Positions 1 to 9,040 of a stretch of DNA of 64,000 nucleotides are shown here, one piece after another. The notes under the pieces were generated by a model. It saw nothing but the letters and a program-made list of their open reading frames with translations, did no database searches and was not told the DNA's origin. How positions within the stretch are numbered: the first letter of the stretch is position 1; every line of letters begins with the position of its first letter. The translations under genes and the position numbers were made by a program. Location of the stretch: assembly GCA_964034945.1 (NCBI GenBank), contig OZ035962.1, positions 16,487,388 to 16,551,387 on the forward strand, given 5' to 3'. This DNA comes from Chrysopilus asiliformis (lineage: Eukaryota > Arthropoda > Insecta > Diptera > Rhagionidae).

Positions 1-2675
1 TTTCATCTACGGACAGTGCATGGCGATGGAACTGCAGCATTCCGGGATGTAGGAGAGACGAAGCGGATTCCCTGGTGACGCGCTGGACTAGGCTGCTGCT
101 GGCCCTTGAACCTCTTGAATGTGACATATGTCTTCCATGGTGGCCGTGGTGCTGATGTGGACTGTGCTGGCCGCCACCTCCTAGCAGATGCTTTCGGGAC
201 GGCGACAAATGATTCGAGTGGACACTTGAACGGTGGCTGGAAGCGAGGTCTGGTACGGAACCGCTACGCGAAAACCGGCGTGACTGAGAGTGCGGTGATT
301 GACGGGGTGAATTGCTGCACAAGGGATTGGAATTTTTTCAGCTACAGTATAAATTTTGATCAAGGGTACTTACTGTATCGAGCCGTCGACCTGCCCCATC
401 GCCTTCGAGAAGTGAATAAGAGCAGCTGTTAACGCTTGTCTGTCGAGGGGTGGTTGCGGTTCAGCGGGCGAGGTACGAAAAACGCCCAAATGATGATCCC
501 ATCGGTTAGATTGATGCATCATTCCTGTCGAATAAACCAGACATGAAAGGATTTCAACCAACTGTTGTGAATTCACGATAGAAACGGAGATTATGTTGAG
601 CAAATGAATATGGCAGGGATTGAGGCGGGAACACAGGGAAAATGGATTTCTGGTATACACAAGAGACTTCATAAAAAAGATGAAAATGTTTTTTCAACCG
701 TTTTCGTGTGCAAAAGTGTTTATCATGTTACATGTTTTCCATATCAACTTTGAATAACACCGTTTTCACAGTTTCAAACTTTTTTGTGGTTGCTTCTATG
801 GATATGTTTTGCACATGGTTGAATTTTTATCAAGGATGTCGAAGGCTGTTGTTGGGTTAATGGAAAGAAGTAAATAAAAACTGGAGAAAAAGTTTGTAAA
901 AACGTGAAAATTGTGAAAATATGCTGTTAAATCTCATGTTTGTTTCTCACTGCGGATAGTTTTACTATTGCTATTAAAACATATTTTGAAAAAGAGCAAA
1001 AAGCTTTTTCCTTAAAATTTCCAGCAGAGAGAAATTATTTTCAAGCAGAAATATTTAGCATTGGAATTTGTTCAAGCTATGATTTTTATGCATTAAATTT
1101 TTAGAAAACTACAGTTGCCAGGGGCAAATTTTTAAATACTATGTATGAGAGTAGACAAAAAAGATGGGGGAGGGCGTAACCCAACTGGACTTTGATGTAT
1201 GGATAAGTTATGTAAAATCATATTCTAAACACATTCTACCTTTATAAATTTTTCAATAGCACTCACCGTTTTCGAGAAAATTGTAAAAAAAAACTGTTTC
1301 GTTTCTATGGGGGAGGAGAAATTGATGGTGCGTTTTTGCTCGTTATAGAACTTAGCCTTGCCATTTACGACAAACGCAAATATACAAAATTTCAAGTCTC
1401 CGGCCTGTGAGGAGAACACCTCCTTTTTCCCTGTTTTCTCGAAAACTGTGCATTGTATCGAAAAATTAATAAAGATAAAATGTGTTTAGAATATAATTTT
1501 ACATATCGAAATCCAGTTGAACCACTCCTTCTCCCCTCTCGCATACAAATTGTATACTTTTTTTTATTGTCTCGAAAACGGTGAGTAGTACCGAAAAATT
1601 TATTACGGTAAAATCTGTTTTGAATATGATTTTATATAACCGTTCCATACATCAAGATCCAATCACACCACTCATTTCCCCCTTTTCTATATAAATGAAT
1701 TTTTTTAAATGAACATTTTGTCTGTCATCATTTAGAGTATTTGACAATTGGTCCCTGACAATTGTAGCTTTTCTTATGTTTTATTTTAAATTTAAGTACC
1801 AAAAAATCAAACAGCCTACTTACCATTGGCACGTCTTTGTGATGCGGCGCTACTATTATTACTACGAATATTACTTCGACTACTGCTAGTCATTTTAAAT
1901 CTAGCTGGAACAACTTTTGCTGCTGAATCACGAGCTTCGAATGTCATGACGCAAGCAGCGACAACAATGAATCCACCAAATCCCATAACTATGGGCCCAA
2001 CATATGATAAATTATTTAAATGAAAGCCTCTAGATTCATTTTTAACCCGGACTGTTGCATTTCCACGTATCTCCTGGCCAATCGATAAGTGATCTGCATA
2101 ATAACCTGTTGTACATAAAAATGTGAAATATTTCTGAATTTATGTTAATGAAATACACTGAAGTTTTAATGAAAACGCATTTTACTTTTATGTTGATATT
2201 TAATTTAAATTAACTGAAATACTAGGTGAAAATTGTATCTGGATTCATTTCAGTTCTGAAAACTTTGAAAATAAAACAAAAAATGAAAGGTTGTTATTTT
2301 TTTCAACTTTTTTTTAAATATTACTGACAGATGCAAGTAAAATCCTTAAAAAAATCCTCAAGTTAGATTGAGAAATCGCATCATTTATTAAATCGCTTCA
2401 TATTAGCATTTTTGAGATTCCGTCCTAGAGAGAAATCACTTATATTGCACATTCGGTTGATTTTACTTACCAATTGTTGCCATTCCAGCGCCCAGCAACA
2501 TTAGGACCATCCCTAAGGCGAGGGCACGGCATGCATGCCAAAGGCATTTGGAGGTCATCTTCCCGCGCACCACTTGGACATTCCATGTTGCTCCGGATGC
2601 TGGATGAGCTCGTCGTAGCTTTCCAAGTGAGGGTTTCCTTCGAGATTGCCATTGTGACGAAGTTCTTGATGGCAT
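1..2675 (-). CDS. TMEM200-like two-pass membrane protein, 3' end cut off by the window edge
   Basis: Four minus-strand exons with GT-AG borders join in phase: 2675-2471, 2105-1824, 524-374 and 314 to beyond base 1, giving at least 317 residues. Two hydrophobic segments are visible, near residues 49-69 (reached just after the motif VVRGK) and 102-122. The second begins YVGPIVMGFGGF and is followed by EARD and a Lys. This matches the vertebrate TMEM200A/B/C pattern of GP..MG.G.F followed by E.RD..TK. The short loop between the segments has two N-glycosylation sequons (residues 84 and 91). The tail is Ser/Arg/His-rich (SPHQHHGHHGRH) and still open at base 1. The start chosen is the ATG at 2675, because a stop lies in frame 17 bases upstream in genomic DNA; splicing from an upstream exon could add residues. 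The biochemical function of this family is unknown. Introns are 365, 1299 and 59 nt. Family assignment is from motif recognition, not a search. Confidence 0.75.
1140..1700. repeat. Degraded interspersed repeat, three related pieces, inside a TMEM200-like intron
   Basis: A segment near 1165-1235 contains TTTGATGTATGG followed by ATGTAAAATCATATTC. Related pieces in opposite orientation recur at about 1480-1560 and 1610-1700, so the region can fold back. The same words occur in the interspersed copies at 27080, 35050 and 37910 and at about 3615. All lie in the 1299-nt third intron seen of the TMEM200-like gene. Confidence 0.5.
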
Positions 2676-2859
2676 AACACTGTAACGTTATCCACCAGAG
2701 TACTAAATCTATTCCCTATCCTTCGTACCCTACACTTCGCTGCTATCCAGGATCCTAGTATGTTTTCCTTCAGGTTAGACTGAAATCTTGATTCGTTCAC
2801 GTAGCGTTGCGGTTTCTATTTCCGTTCTTCCTGCTTGACACGGTACGTGATTTACTTAC

Positions 2860-2895
2860 TTTATTCTTAGCTCTATGGATTGTAATTTGTTGGAT
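2860..2895 (-). other. Candidate 36-nt upstream micro-exon of the TMEM200-like gene
   Basis: On the minus strand a long pyrimidine tract ends in TTTACAG at 2896. Exactly 36 nt later comes a consensus donor GTAAGTA. The next acceptor-like site, TTACAG at 2683, lies just before the ATG at 2675. Splicing 2860 to 2682 would keep the reading frame open into the TMEM200-like protein, so this may be coding or 5' leader. Only the splice signals support it. Confidence 0.4.
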
Positions 2896-5327
2896 CTGTA
2901 AAAAAAAGAAGAAAAAACAAAAATGAGTGAAATCTGATAAAAAAAAATTCATGGAGAGAATGGTTTGATATCTAAAATATGAATTCATCTTATTCGTCCC
3001 TTAAAAGGCATTTCCCGCAAAACACTTAAGTTTCTGTTTTCCCTTAAATTGTGTTACGTTAATACAGATCTCATATCCGTTTAATATTTTATAACAAAAT
3101 TGTCGGAAAATGAATTTATGTCCAACAACACCCAAGATGGTGATTATGTCTAAATGGGCAGAAAAGTGAAGCCATTTCAGTCACCACTAACTAAATAACT
3201 GAATTGAATTCTGTCATAGGACAGAAATACCCTTTTCGACACAACAATTTCCGGTTTATACAGATAAAAGTTTATGCTCTTGTAGATGAAGATAAATCAA
3301 AAAGTTTTGGAATAAAGTATGTAGAGGTGCATGCAAGTAAACTTTTTTTTTGTACTAATAGACCTTAGACGCTTCACCGACGGGTTTATAATTATTTTAA
3401 TAAGATATTTTAAGTCTAAAACAAACGCCATGTCGGTTCTCGCTGCTTGCTTTGGATTGCCATTACTACCCCGTTTTCTAGAAAATAGTTGGTAAAGCTG
3501 TAACGCGTCAATATTCACTCCGATTGGAATATAATGCATGGAAAAGTTGTACCAAACTGTGTTCTGAACATTTTTTACTGCTTTTTTAACAGGACGTCAT
3601 GTTTCCAATATAAAGCAAAAAAATCCAGTCGCATAGGAAGGGAGGGGACAGGAGATGTCCAATTGAATTGTGATGTATGGTCATGTTATGTAAAATTATA
3701 TTCTAAACCCTTTTGCTATTGTTGGTTTTATATACAATATAACAGAGATTTAATTGCAATTTTTTGAATCATTTCTAATTCAAAGATTACTTGGTTACCA
3801 GCTTATAACTCTATTATTACAAATGTTTAAAATTGTGATTTAAAAGAGTGAAAAACAGTGAAAAAACCGAAAATAAAATCCATTCCGGCTACGGTTACGA
3901 TTTCGGGTTTTCATTTTTCTGAAAATCCGGTGCGGTTACGGTATTGCTGAAAAATTGCGGTTTTCACTCGATTTTCACTGCCGCTCCCGGTTCGGATCAA
4001 AGCTCTGGTACAATCATTTACAGTTGTTAACGTTTTGAACCCTTTTAAAATATTTAAACAATTTTAATTTTTTTGCCATACGCTTTTTATTGATCAAATT
4101 CCAGTGTGGATTTTTAATAATCCTGAAAGGATACAAAAATACTTTGAAACCATTTCAGTCGACGATTGTCTTGGAATCTCCGAGACAATCGAGTTCCGCA
4201 CCCTTTGTTTTTTTTCATATACATTGGCGATGAATCTTGTGTGGATTTTTTTTTTTTTTGAAAAGCAGACTTCAATTTGCCTCAAATTTTCTCGATTTTT
4301 TCTCATTTTCTTTCTTTTGTTTCCAAGCGCCTGTTGTTTACTGCTGGATTTTTTTTGTTATTGTACGGTATTTCTCCCTCTCAAGACATAAAAAGAATCC
4401 GATTTTCAAGGGGATAAAGGACTTTCGTTTATTGTCGCCATGAATTAGGACTTTTTTGCGTATTTTTTTCTGACGAATATATTGTATATTTGGGACAAAA
4501 TCGATATGTGAGAATATCCCGTCAAATGTGGTGCGGATAAGTCCCCAAATTACTTTAATAAAAGGGTTAGTATAAAGGTTTTCTCATGTATTCATTACTG
4601 ATAAAGAATGTATAAAAATCTGTCTCTGTTTCTTCACTTTGAATATCGATGTGTATCCCAAGGGTTTTATGTGAAGAAATAAAGAAAAGCTCTTTCAAAG
4701 TTGTTTTTTCGCTTCGTTTCCAAGTTAATACTTTGGAAAGTATTTTTTACTCGTACGTCTATTCAGAAGTTGAGCTTCATAAGGTCTTTTTACTGTATTG
4801 AATACTTTGTTACAGGAAAAATTACGAGCTAGAAAACATGACAAAACAAAGTTTAGGGTAAGCTTGGATTACATAAATGTAAGTATGAAATCTTTTTGAC
4901 ATATAATGAATTCTAGTTGAAAATCGACTGAAAAAATGCGCCGCAGGTGAAAAAAATAGTAGCCTCCGGCTGAATTAGAGTTACTTTTCCAAATTTAATT
5001 TTTAGTGTTACATAAATCTGTGGTGACAACCAATAACCGCTTACCTTGACTTAGGACGAATCTGAGAGTATGGTGGTATTCTTCATATCAAAATTTGGTG
5101 TTCCTTCTGTTGTTCTAACCGAAGTTATTTAAAAAAAAATCATATTAGTAACAATATTTCACGCTTCCTTCACACTTAACTCAACTTAAATTCTTATTCA
5201 AAGTTTAGTGACGCATGCTAACATATTGTTCTCCTAATGAACCCGCATAGTAGAAAGTTTACTTTTCAAACTTTTTCTAAAAATAAATCAAATTTTTAAT
5301 TCGGATTTACTCGAAATCGCAATTTTC
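2896..5327. other. Gene-free AT-rich stretch
   Basis: No supported coding exon. It holds a further degraded copy of the repeat described at 1140-1700 (about 3615-3715). A cluster at about 3865-4005 repeats variants of the word CGGTTACG in both orientations. Long T and A runs are common. Confidence 0.5.
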
Positions 5328-5383
5328 GACTTAAGCGGTTGTTGGTTTTCATCACAGAATGAAAACCAACAAACGCTTAAGTC
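5328..5383. repeat. Hairpin with arms of about 25 bp
   Basis: The arm GACTTAAGCG, then TTGTTGGTTTTCAT, is matched by its reverse complement ending at 5383 with a 6-base loop and one unpaired base. It is probably the centre or end of a foldback element, since a transposon terminus lies 40 bp to the right. Confidence 0.7.
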
Positions 5384-5420
5384 ATCACGGGGGCAATTTC
5401 CGTTACAACAAGGTTTCAAA

Positions 5421-5463
5421 GTATCCGGGAGAGAACAGAGCAATCCGGGACATATGGTCACCC
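5421..5463 (-). repeat. Solo terminus of a TA-GGGTGACCATA element
   Basis: Read on the minus strand from 5463, the sequence begins GGGTGACCATATGTCCCGGA after a TA. It closely resembles the ends found at 10965 and 46978. The word TCCCGGAT occurs twice. No partner end was found nearby, so this is likely a fragment. Confidence 0.5.
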
Positions 5464-5606
5464 TACCTATACCCCAGGACCCGTAAAGTAGCCCGTTTTA
5501 TGTCTTCAGGTGAGTTATAGGATTTTTTGTTGGCCGTGAAAAATTTCTTGGAAAAAAATTTCAATGTGACAAAACACTAAAATTACTAGATATGAAATTT
5601 TAAATA

Positions 5607-5821
5607 CAGTGCAACCTTCTCAATAACCCTAGCCCACTATAATGGGGATTTTGCGTTGGTAGATTTTCAATATTCAATAACTCAAAGTTTTTTCAATACC
5701 TTGGAACTCTATTTCTTTACTAATTCAACTTAGATTTTTCGAAATCCTCGACAACTCGAAATGCTCAATAACTAGATTTTTTATCTGGCCTCTACTGTTT
5801 TGATTTAGAGAAGTTCGACTG
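5607..5821. mobile_element. pogo/Tigger-like MITE flanked by TA
   Basis: TA (5605-5606) precedes CAGTGCAACCTTCTC, and the right end reads GAGAAGTTCGACTG before TA (5822-5823). The inverted ends agree except at two adjacent bases and some drift. The inside has the usual pogo-type CTCAATAACT and TCGAAAT words. About 215 bp and no coding capacity, so non-autonomous. Confidence 0.65.
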
Positions 5822-5823
5822 TA

Positions 5824-7178
5824 ATTCTATTTTTCAATAGCTTTAATTTAAAATAAAAACTTTTTTTTATTTGTTCACTTGACGTGGAAAGTCCCATTTC
5901 TTTTCGGAAATTATCCGAATTTTCTCTCATTTTGATTTTTTACAATATTTTGTATGAAGTATCGGTTTTCCTAAATTTTTTAATTCAGATTTCGAAATTT
6001 GGCATTTCTATATTTGTGTGTGAATAAAAACGTATCAAATATTCTAGTTCTTCATTTGATAAATAAATTATTAGTAAAATTATTTTCAATTAAATTGTCT
6101 CTATAATAGATCCCTAGGTGGTTATTCAGAGTTTGAACTTTGATATAGTAATAAAAGCCATTTCAAAGGACATCAAATGATGTGAACTTTAGATCAGAAA
6201 TATCATAAAAGTTTATTTCAAATGTAATTTAATGTAATTTGAGACTCATTTAATTTATTTCTTGTGAACATTTTACATGGATTATAACCCCTTAAAAAGG
6301 TTTCACACTCTCATTTTCAAAGGTCCTTAATTAGTGCGCAGAGCAGAATTCCAATGAGCAATTAAGATTTGATTCTATGACCGATGAGCAACAGGGAAAT
6401 TTTCATCGAATGAAGAACGCCTCGAAGGAAAACTTTCGAAAACATGCATTGCATAATAACGAGAAAAGTAGTTGCTTATTCGGAATTCGGAATAACCAAT
6501 CAAAATCTATTTTAATGGAAAGAAAAAAATTTTGTCGGTGAATTTACCTTTAGAAATCTGTCGGTTTCATTTAAAACAGTTTTTTTTAGTAAAACATGAT
6601 TAAATGCTGAAGAAAACATCTCTTTTCTATTAAACAGATTAATTAAATATTTGCGGTCTTGCCTTATCTTGATAAGCCTCGTGGCGAAAGGATTGAGATT
6701 TTTATAAAAAGGGATATTCTCCTGACGCAGGATAGGGACGAAAGGTAGCAGAAAAATATGGAAAAACAGCAGCCACTTGGAGCACATAATAAGAGTTTCT
6801 TCATGTTTTAGAACAGGAAAAACGGTGGAAGAGGTGGAATGGAAAACTGGATGAAAAGTTTTACTTATGATTAAATTCAAAGTAATCGAATAACTTAATC
6901 TACCTGAGAGCAGCGGATTGAAAAAGTTTCCCATTTCATCGTTTGCTTGAAAGACGACTTTAACTCTTAAAGTTGGTGTAATCATGATAAATTTAAAATG
7001 ACGTTTCAATGGGATTAAAAATCAATTCCGAATCAAGAGTGTGCACATCATTTCTAGATGTTCAGATAAATCGCTTACCTTAATTCGAATGATTATCATG
7101 GAAGCAGGTGGTAAATGTTGCCCGCCAGTGGGAAGCAAACAAAAGATTTTCATCGATTTCTATACTCTACATTCGATT
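5824..7178. other. Gene-free AT-rich stretch
   Basis: I see no repeat boundary or splice-supported exon. A 165-codon open frame at 6512-7009 on the minus strand has no recognisable motif (see rejected list). Confidence 0.4.
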
Positions 7179-7500
7179 TAGTATACCGTTTGTAACGCAT
7201 CGAACTAATGGTCGGACACCAAAATGAACTACACCAGAGTATTTAGGATGACAAAATATTTTGATTTCCACTCGTCTGTCTGTTTGTGAACAGTATAACG
7301 AGCTAGAGAAAGGATTGAGCTAGAGACTTGAAGTTTTTTGAAGTTTTTTCAAGTCTCTAGCTCAATCCTTTCTCTGGGTGGTCATGGTATTCACAACAGA
7401 CTTTTTATACAGTTTCGTTTCTCTTAAAAAGTGAACGGGTAAAATCGGGTCATTCCTTCGGGTCTCAAATAAAAGGGCTGAGAAAAAGTGTTTATAAAGA
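7179..7500 (+). repeat. Interspersed repeat of the TATACCGTTTGTAACGC group, containing a perfect hairpin
   Basis: The head TATACCGTTTGTAACGCATC, the word ACACCAGAG, a GTCTGTCTG tract and ATTGAGCTAGAGACTTGAA occur in this order. The same order is seen at 17935 and, diverged, at 27080, 37910 and 38461. The copy has gained a perfect 28-bp inverted repeat (7305-7332 with 7348-7375) made from its own GAGCTAGAGACTTGAA segment. Confidence 0.7.
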
Positions 7501-7547
7501 AAATGAAGTATTAATCCTATGGGGCCTTAAATTCTATGCGGCCTTAA

Positions 7548-7733
7548 CACGTTGCCGGCCGTGTGACCCACCAGTGGTTAACGTATTTTTTAATATGATA
7601 CCGCGTGTACCACCGGTAGGTTACATGTATACTTGATTCTGTATTCGACATCTTATACTCAACTGCAATGACTATGAAATTGTACTTACAGTTAGGCACT
7701 TAAGTAATTTTTTTTATGGTGGTAGCCAACGTG
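7548..7733. mobile_element. Short TTAA-flanked element with CACGTTG ends
   Basis: TTAA (7544-7547) is followed by CACGTTGCCGGCCGTG. The right end is GGTAGCCAACGTG followed by CTAA, a one-base variant of TTAA. A TTAA target points to piggyBac or Kolobok-type movement. About 186 bp with no coding capacity. The same terminal heptamer recurs in the element at 19692. Confidence 0.5.
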
Positions 7734-7930
7734 CTAAAATAAATTATAAATCTGAATCGCAAACACAAAAAATGACGAAACACAAATGGCATTTTTAACT
7801 TTTAGTGTTTAAAATACAAAATATCTAAAAAATAAAAAAACATAAAAAAAATTTGAAAAAAAAATGTGCTGAAAAATAGTTTTGGTGTCAGGAATAAAAG
7901 CGAGATAAAGGCTGCGTTCATAATTGCAGA

Positions 7931-8039
7931 ACTTATAGTTGGCTACTTTTGCTGCGCAGTACGAAGAAAACTGTCGATTTTCGTAGTCGCTGCAGTTTTT
8001 CAAACAGTTTTTCTTCGTGCTGCGCAGTGAAAGTAGCCA
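7931..8039. repeat. Inverted repeat with arms of about 35 bp
   Basis: GGCTACTTTTGCTGCGCAG on the left is matched by CTGCGCAGTGAAAGTAGCC on the right, and the pairing continues through ACGAAGAAAACTGT. The loop is about 40 bases. It is probably a foldback element or the decayed end of one. Confidence 0.65.
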
Positions 8040-8210
8040 TGTGTGTAACATTAGGCAGTTCTAAAGCAACGCTCATATTCATCGATACGCCGTACGTTCA
8101 TGAAAGCAGCATGTAGAAGAATTTCTGCAGCAATGGCGCAGAAAGTCTAGTAAAAAAATTGTTTTATTTTTACTTTGATGGAAAATAGAAATTTTTGGAA
8201 CCACGGCTGG

Positions 8211-8430
8211 AATCATGTATCTCGACGCGTCTCTGTCTTTCGACTTCGACGCAGCTTTTGACTCTTGACTTCGCCATATCAGCAGCTTCAAATTTCTTGG
8301 AGTGACAGTCAGAATCATGTTTCGATTCATAGTGACGATTCCGCGAAATTTCAAGCTGCAGATATGGCGAAGTCAAGAGTTAAAAGCTGCGGCGAAGTCG
8401 AAAGACAGAGACGCGTCGGAATACATGATT
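8211..8430. repeat. Long hairpin with arms of about 90 bp
   Basis: AATCATGTAT at 8211 pairs with ATACATGATT ending at 8430. The arms continue through ACGCGTCTCTGTCTTTCGAC, CGCAGCTTTTGACTCTTGAC and TTCGCCATAT with few mismatches. The centre is about 35-40 bases. The sequence is much richer in GC than its surroundings, which suggests a transposed foldback element. Confidence 0.75.
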
Positions 8431-8805
8431 GGTGCCCAGATGTAATTAAAAAATCAATTCAGTTCTGAATAAAGTCGGACCACCCTTTCCTCTCTCCTCT
8501 ACAGAAACACAAACAGTTTTTTGTGACAAAATTATTATTCACGAAAAAATACTACTTTAAATTATAAGGAATTTTTAAGTAAATTGAAAAAACAATTTGC
8601 TTTGGAACGATTGTTATGGTTTTTCCAGAAAAATAACCCTTTTATAAGACCGAAAACTATTTCTTTCGATTCAAAACCTAACAATTACAATTTTTTGTAT
8701 TCCCAATGAAATGAAATGTTCGAAAATTTTTGATTTAGGCATTTTAAAGTTTAAACCACATCTGAATTAATAATTTAAAAGTAGAATTCAGAACAAAATG
8801 CTTAA

Positions 8806-9036
8806 CCCTCTAACCGGAATGCCCGCCTTAAGGCGGGCTTCAGGGAATTCGCTTGTTTATAACGGGTAACAATTTTAATCGCCGGAAATCGCCGGAACGT
8901 CTTACACTGACTTTTGTAAGTTATCGCTTTACATGCTGGAAAAAATTTAGCCCTGTACGTTGTCTTGGTTACGGTCTGTCGCAAGTTGAAAGTCATATTT
9001 TAGTGAATTTTTCTCGGAAATATTCCGGTTAGAAGG
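8806..9036. mobile_element. piggyBac-type MITE in a TTAA duplication
   Basis: TTAA at 8802-8805 and 9037-9040 flank ends reading CCCTCTAACCGGAAT on the left and ATTCCGGTTAGAAGG on the right (one mismatch). CCC at the tip and a TTAA target are hallmarks of piggyBac. Just inside the left end is a perfect 18-nt palindrome, GCCCGCCTTAAGGCGGGC (8821-8838). 231 bp with no coding capacity. Confidence 0.75.
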
Positions 9037-9040
9037 TTAA

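Noticed and set aside
106..432. 108-codon plus-strand frame
   Set aside because: It lies antisense to two spliced exons of the TMEM200-like gene, whose frame, splice sites and phases agree.
6512..7009. 165-codon minus-strand frame
   Set aside because: No domain, no compositional change against the surrounding DNA, no splice or promoter context. A protein search with a hit in any insect would reverse this.
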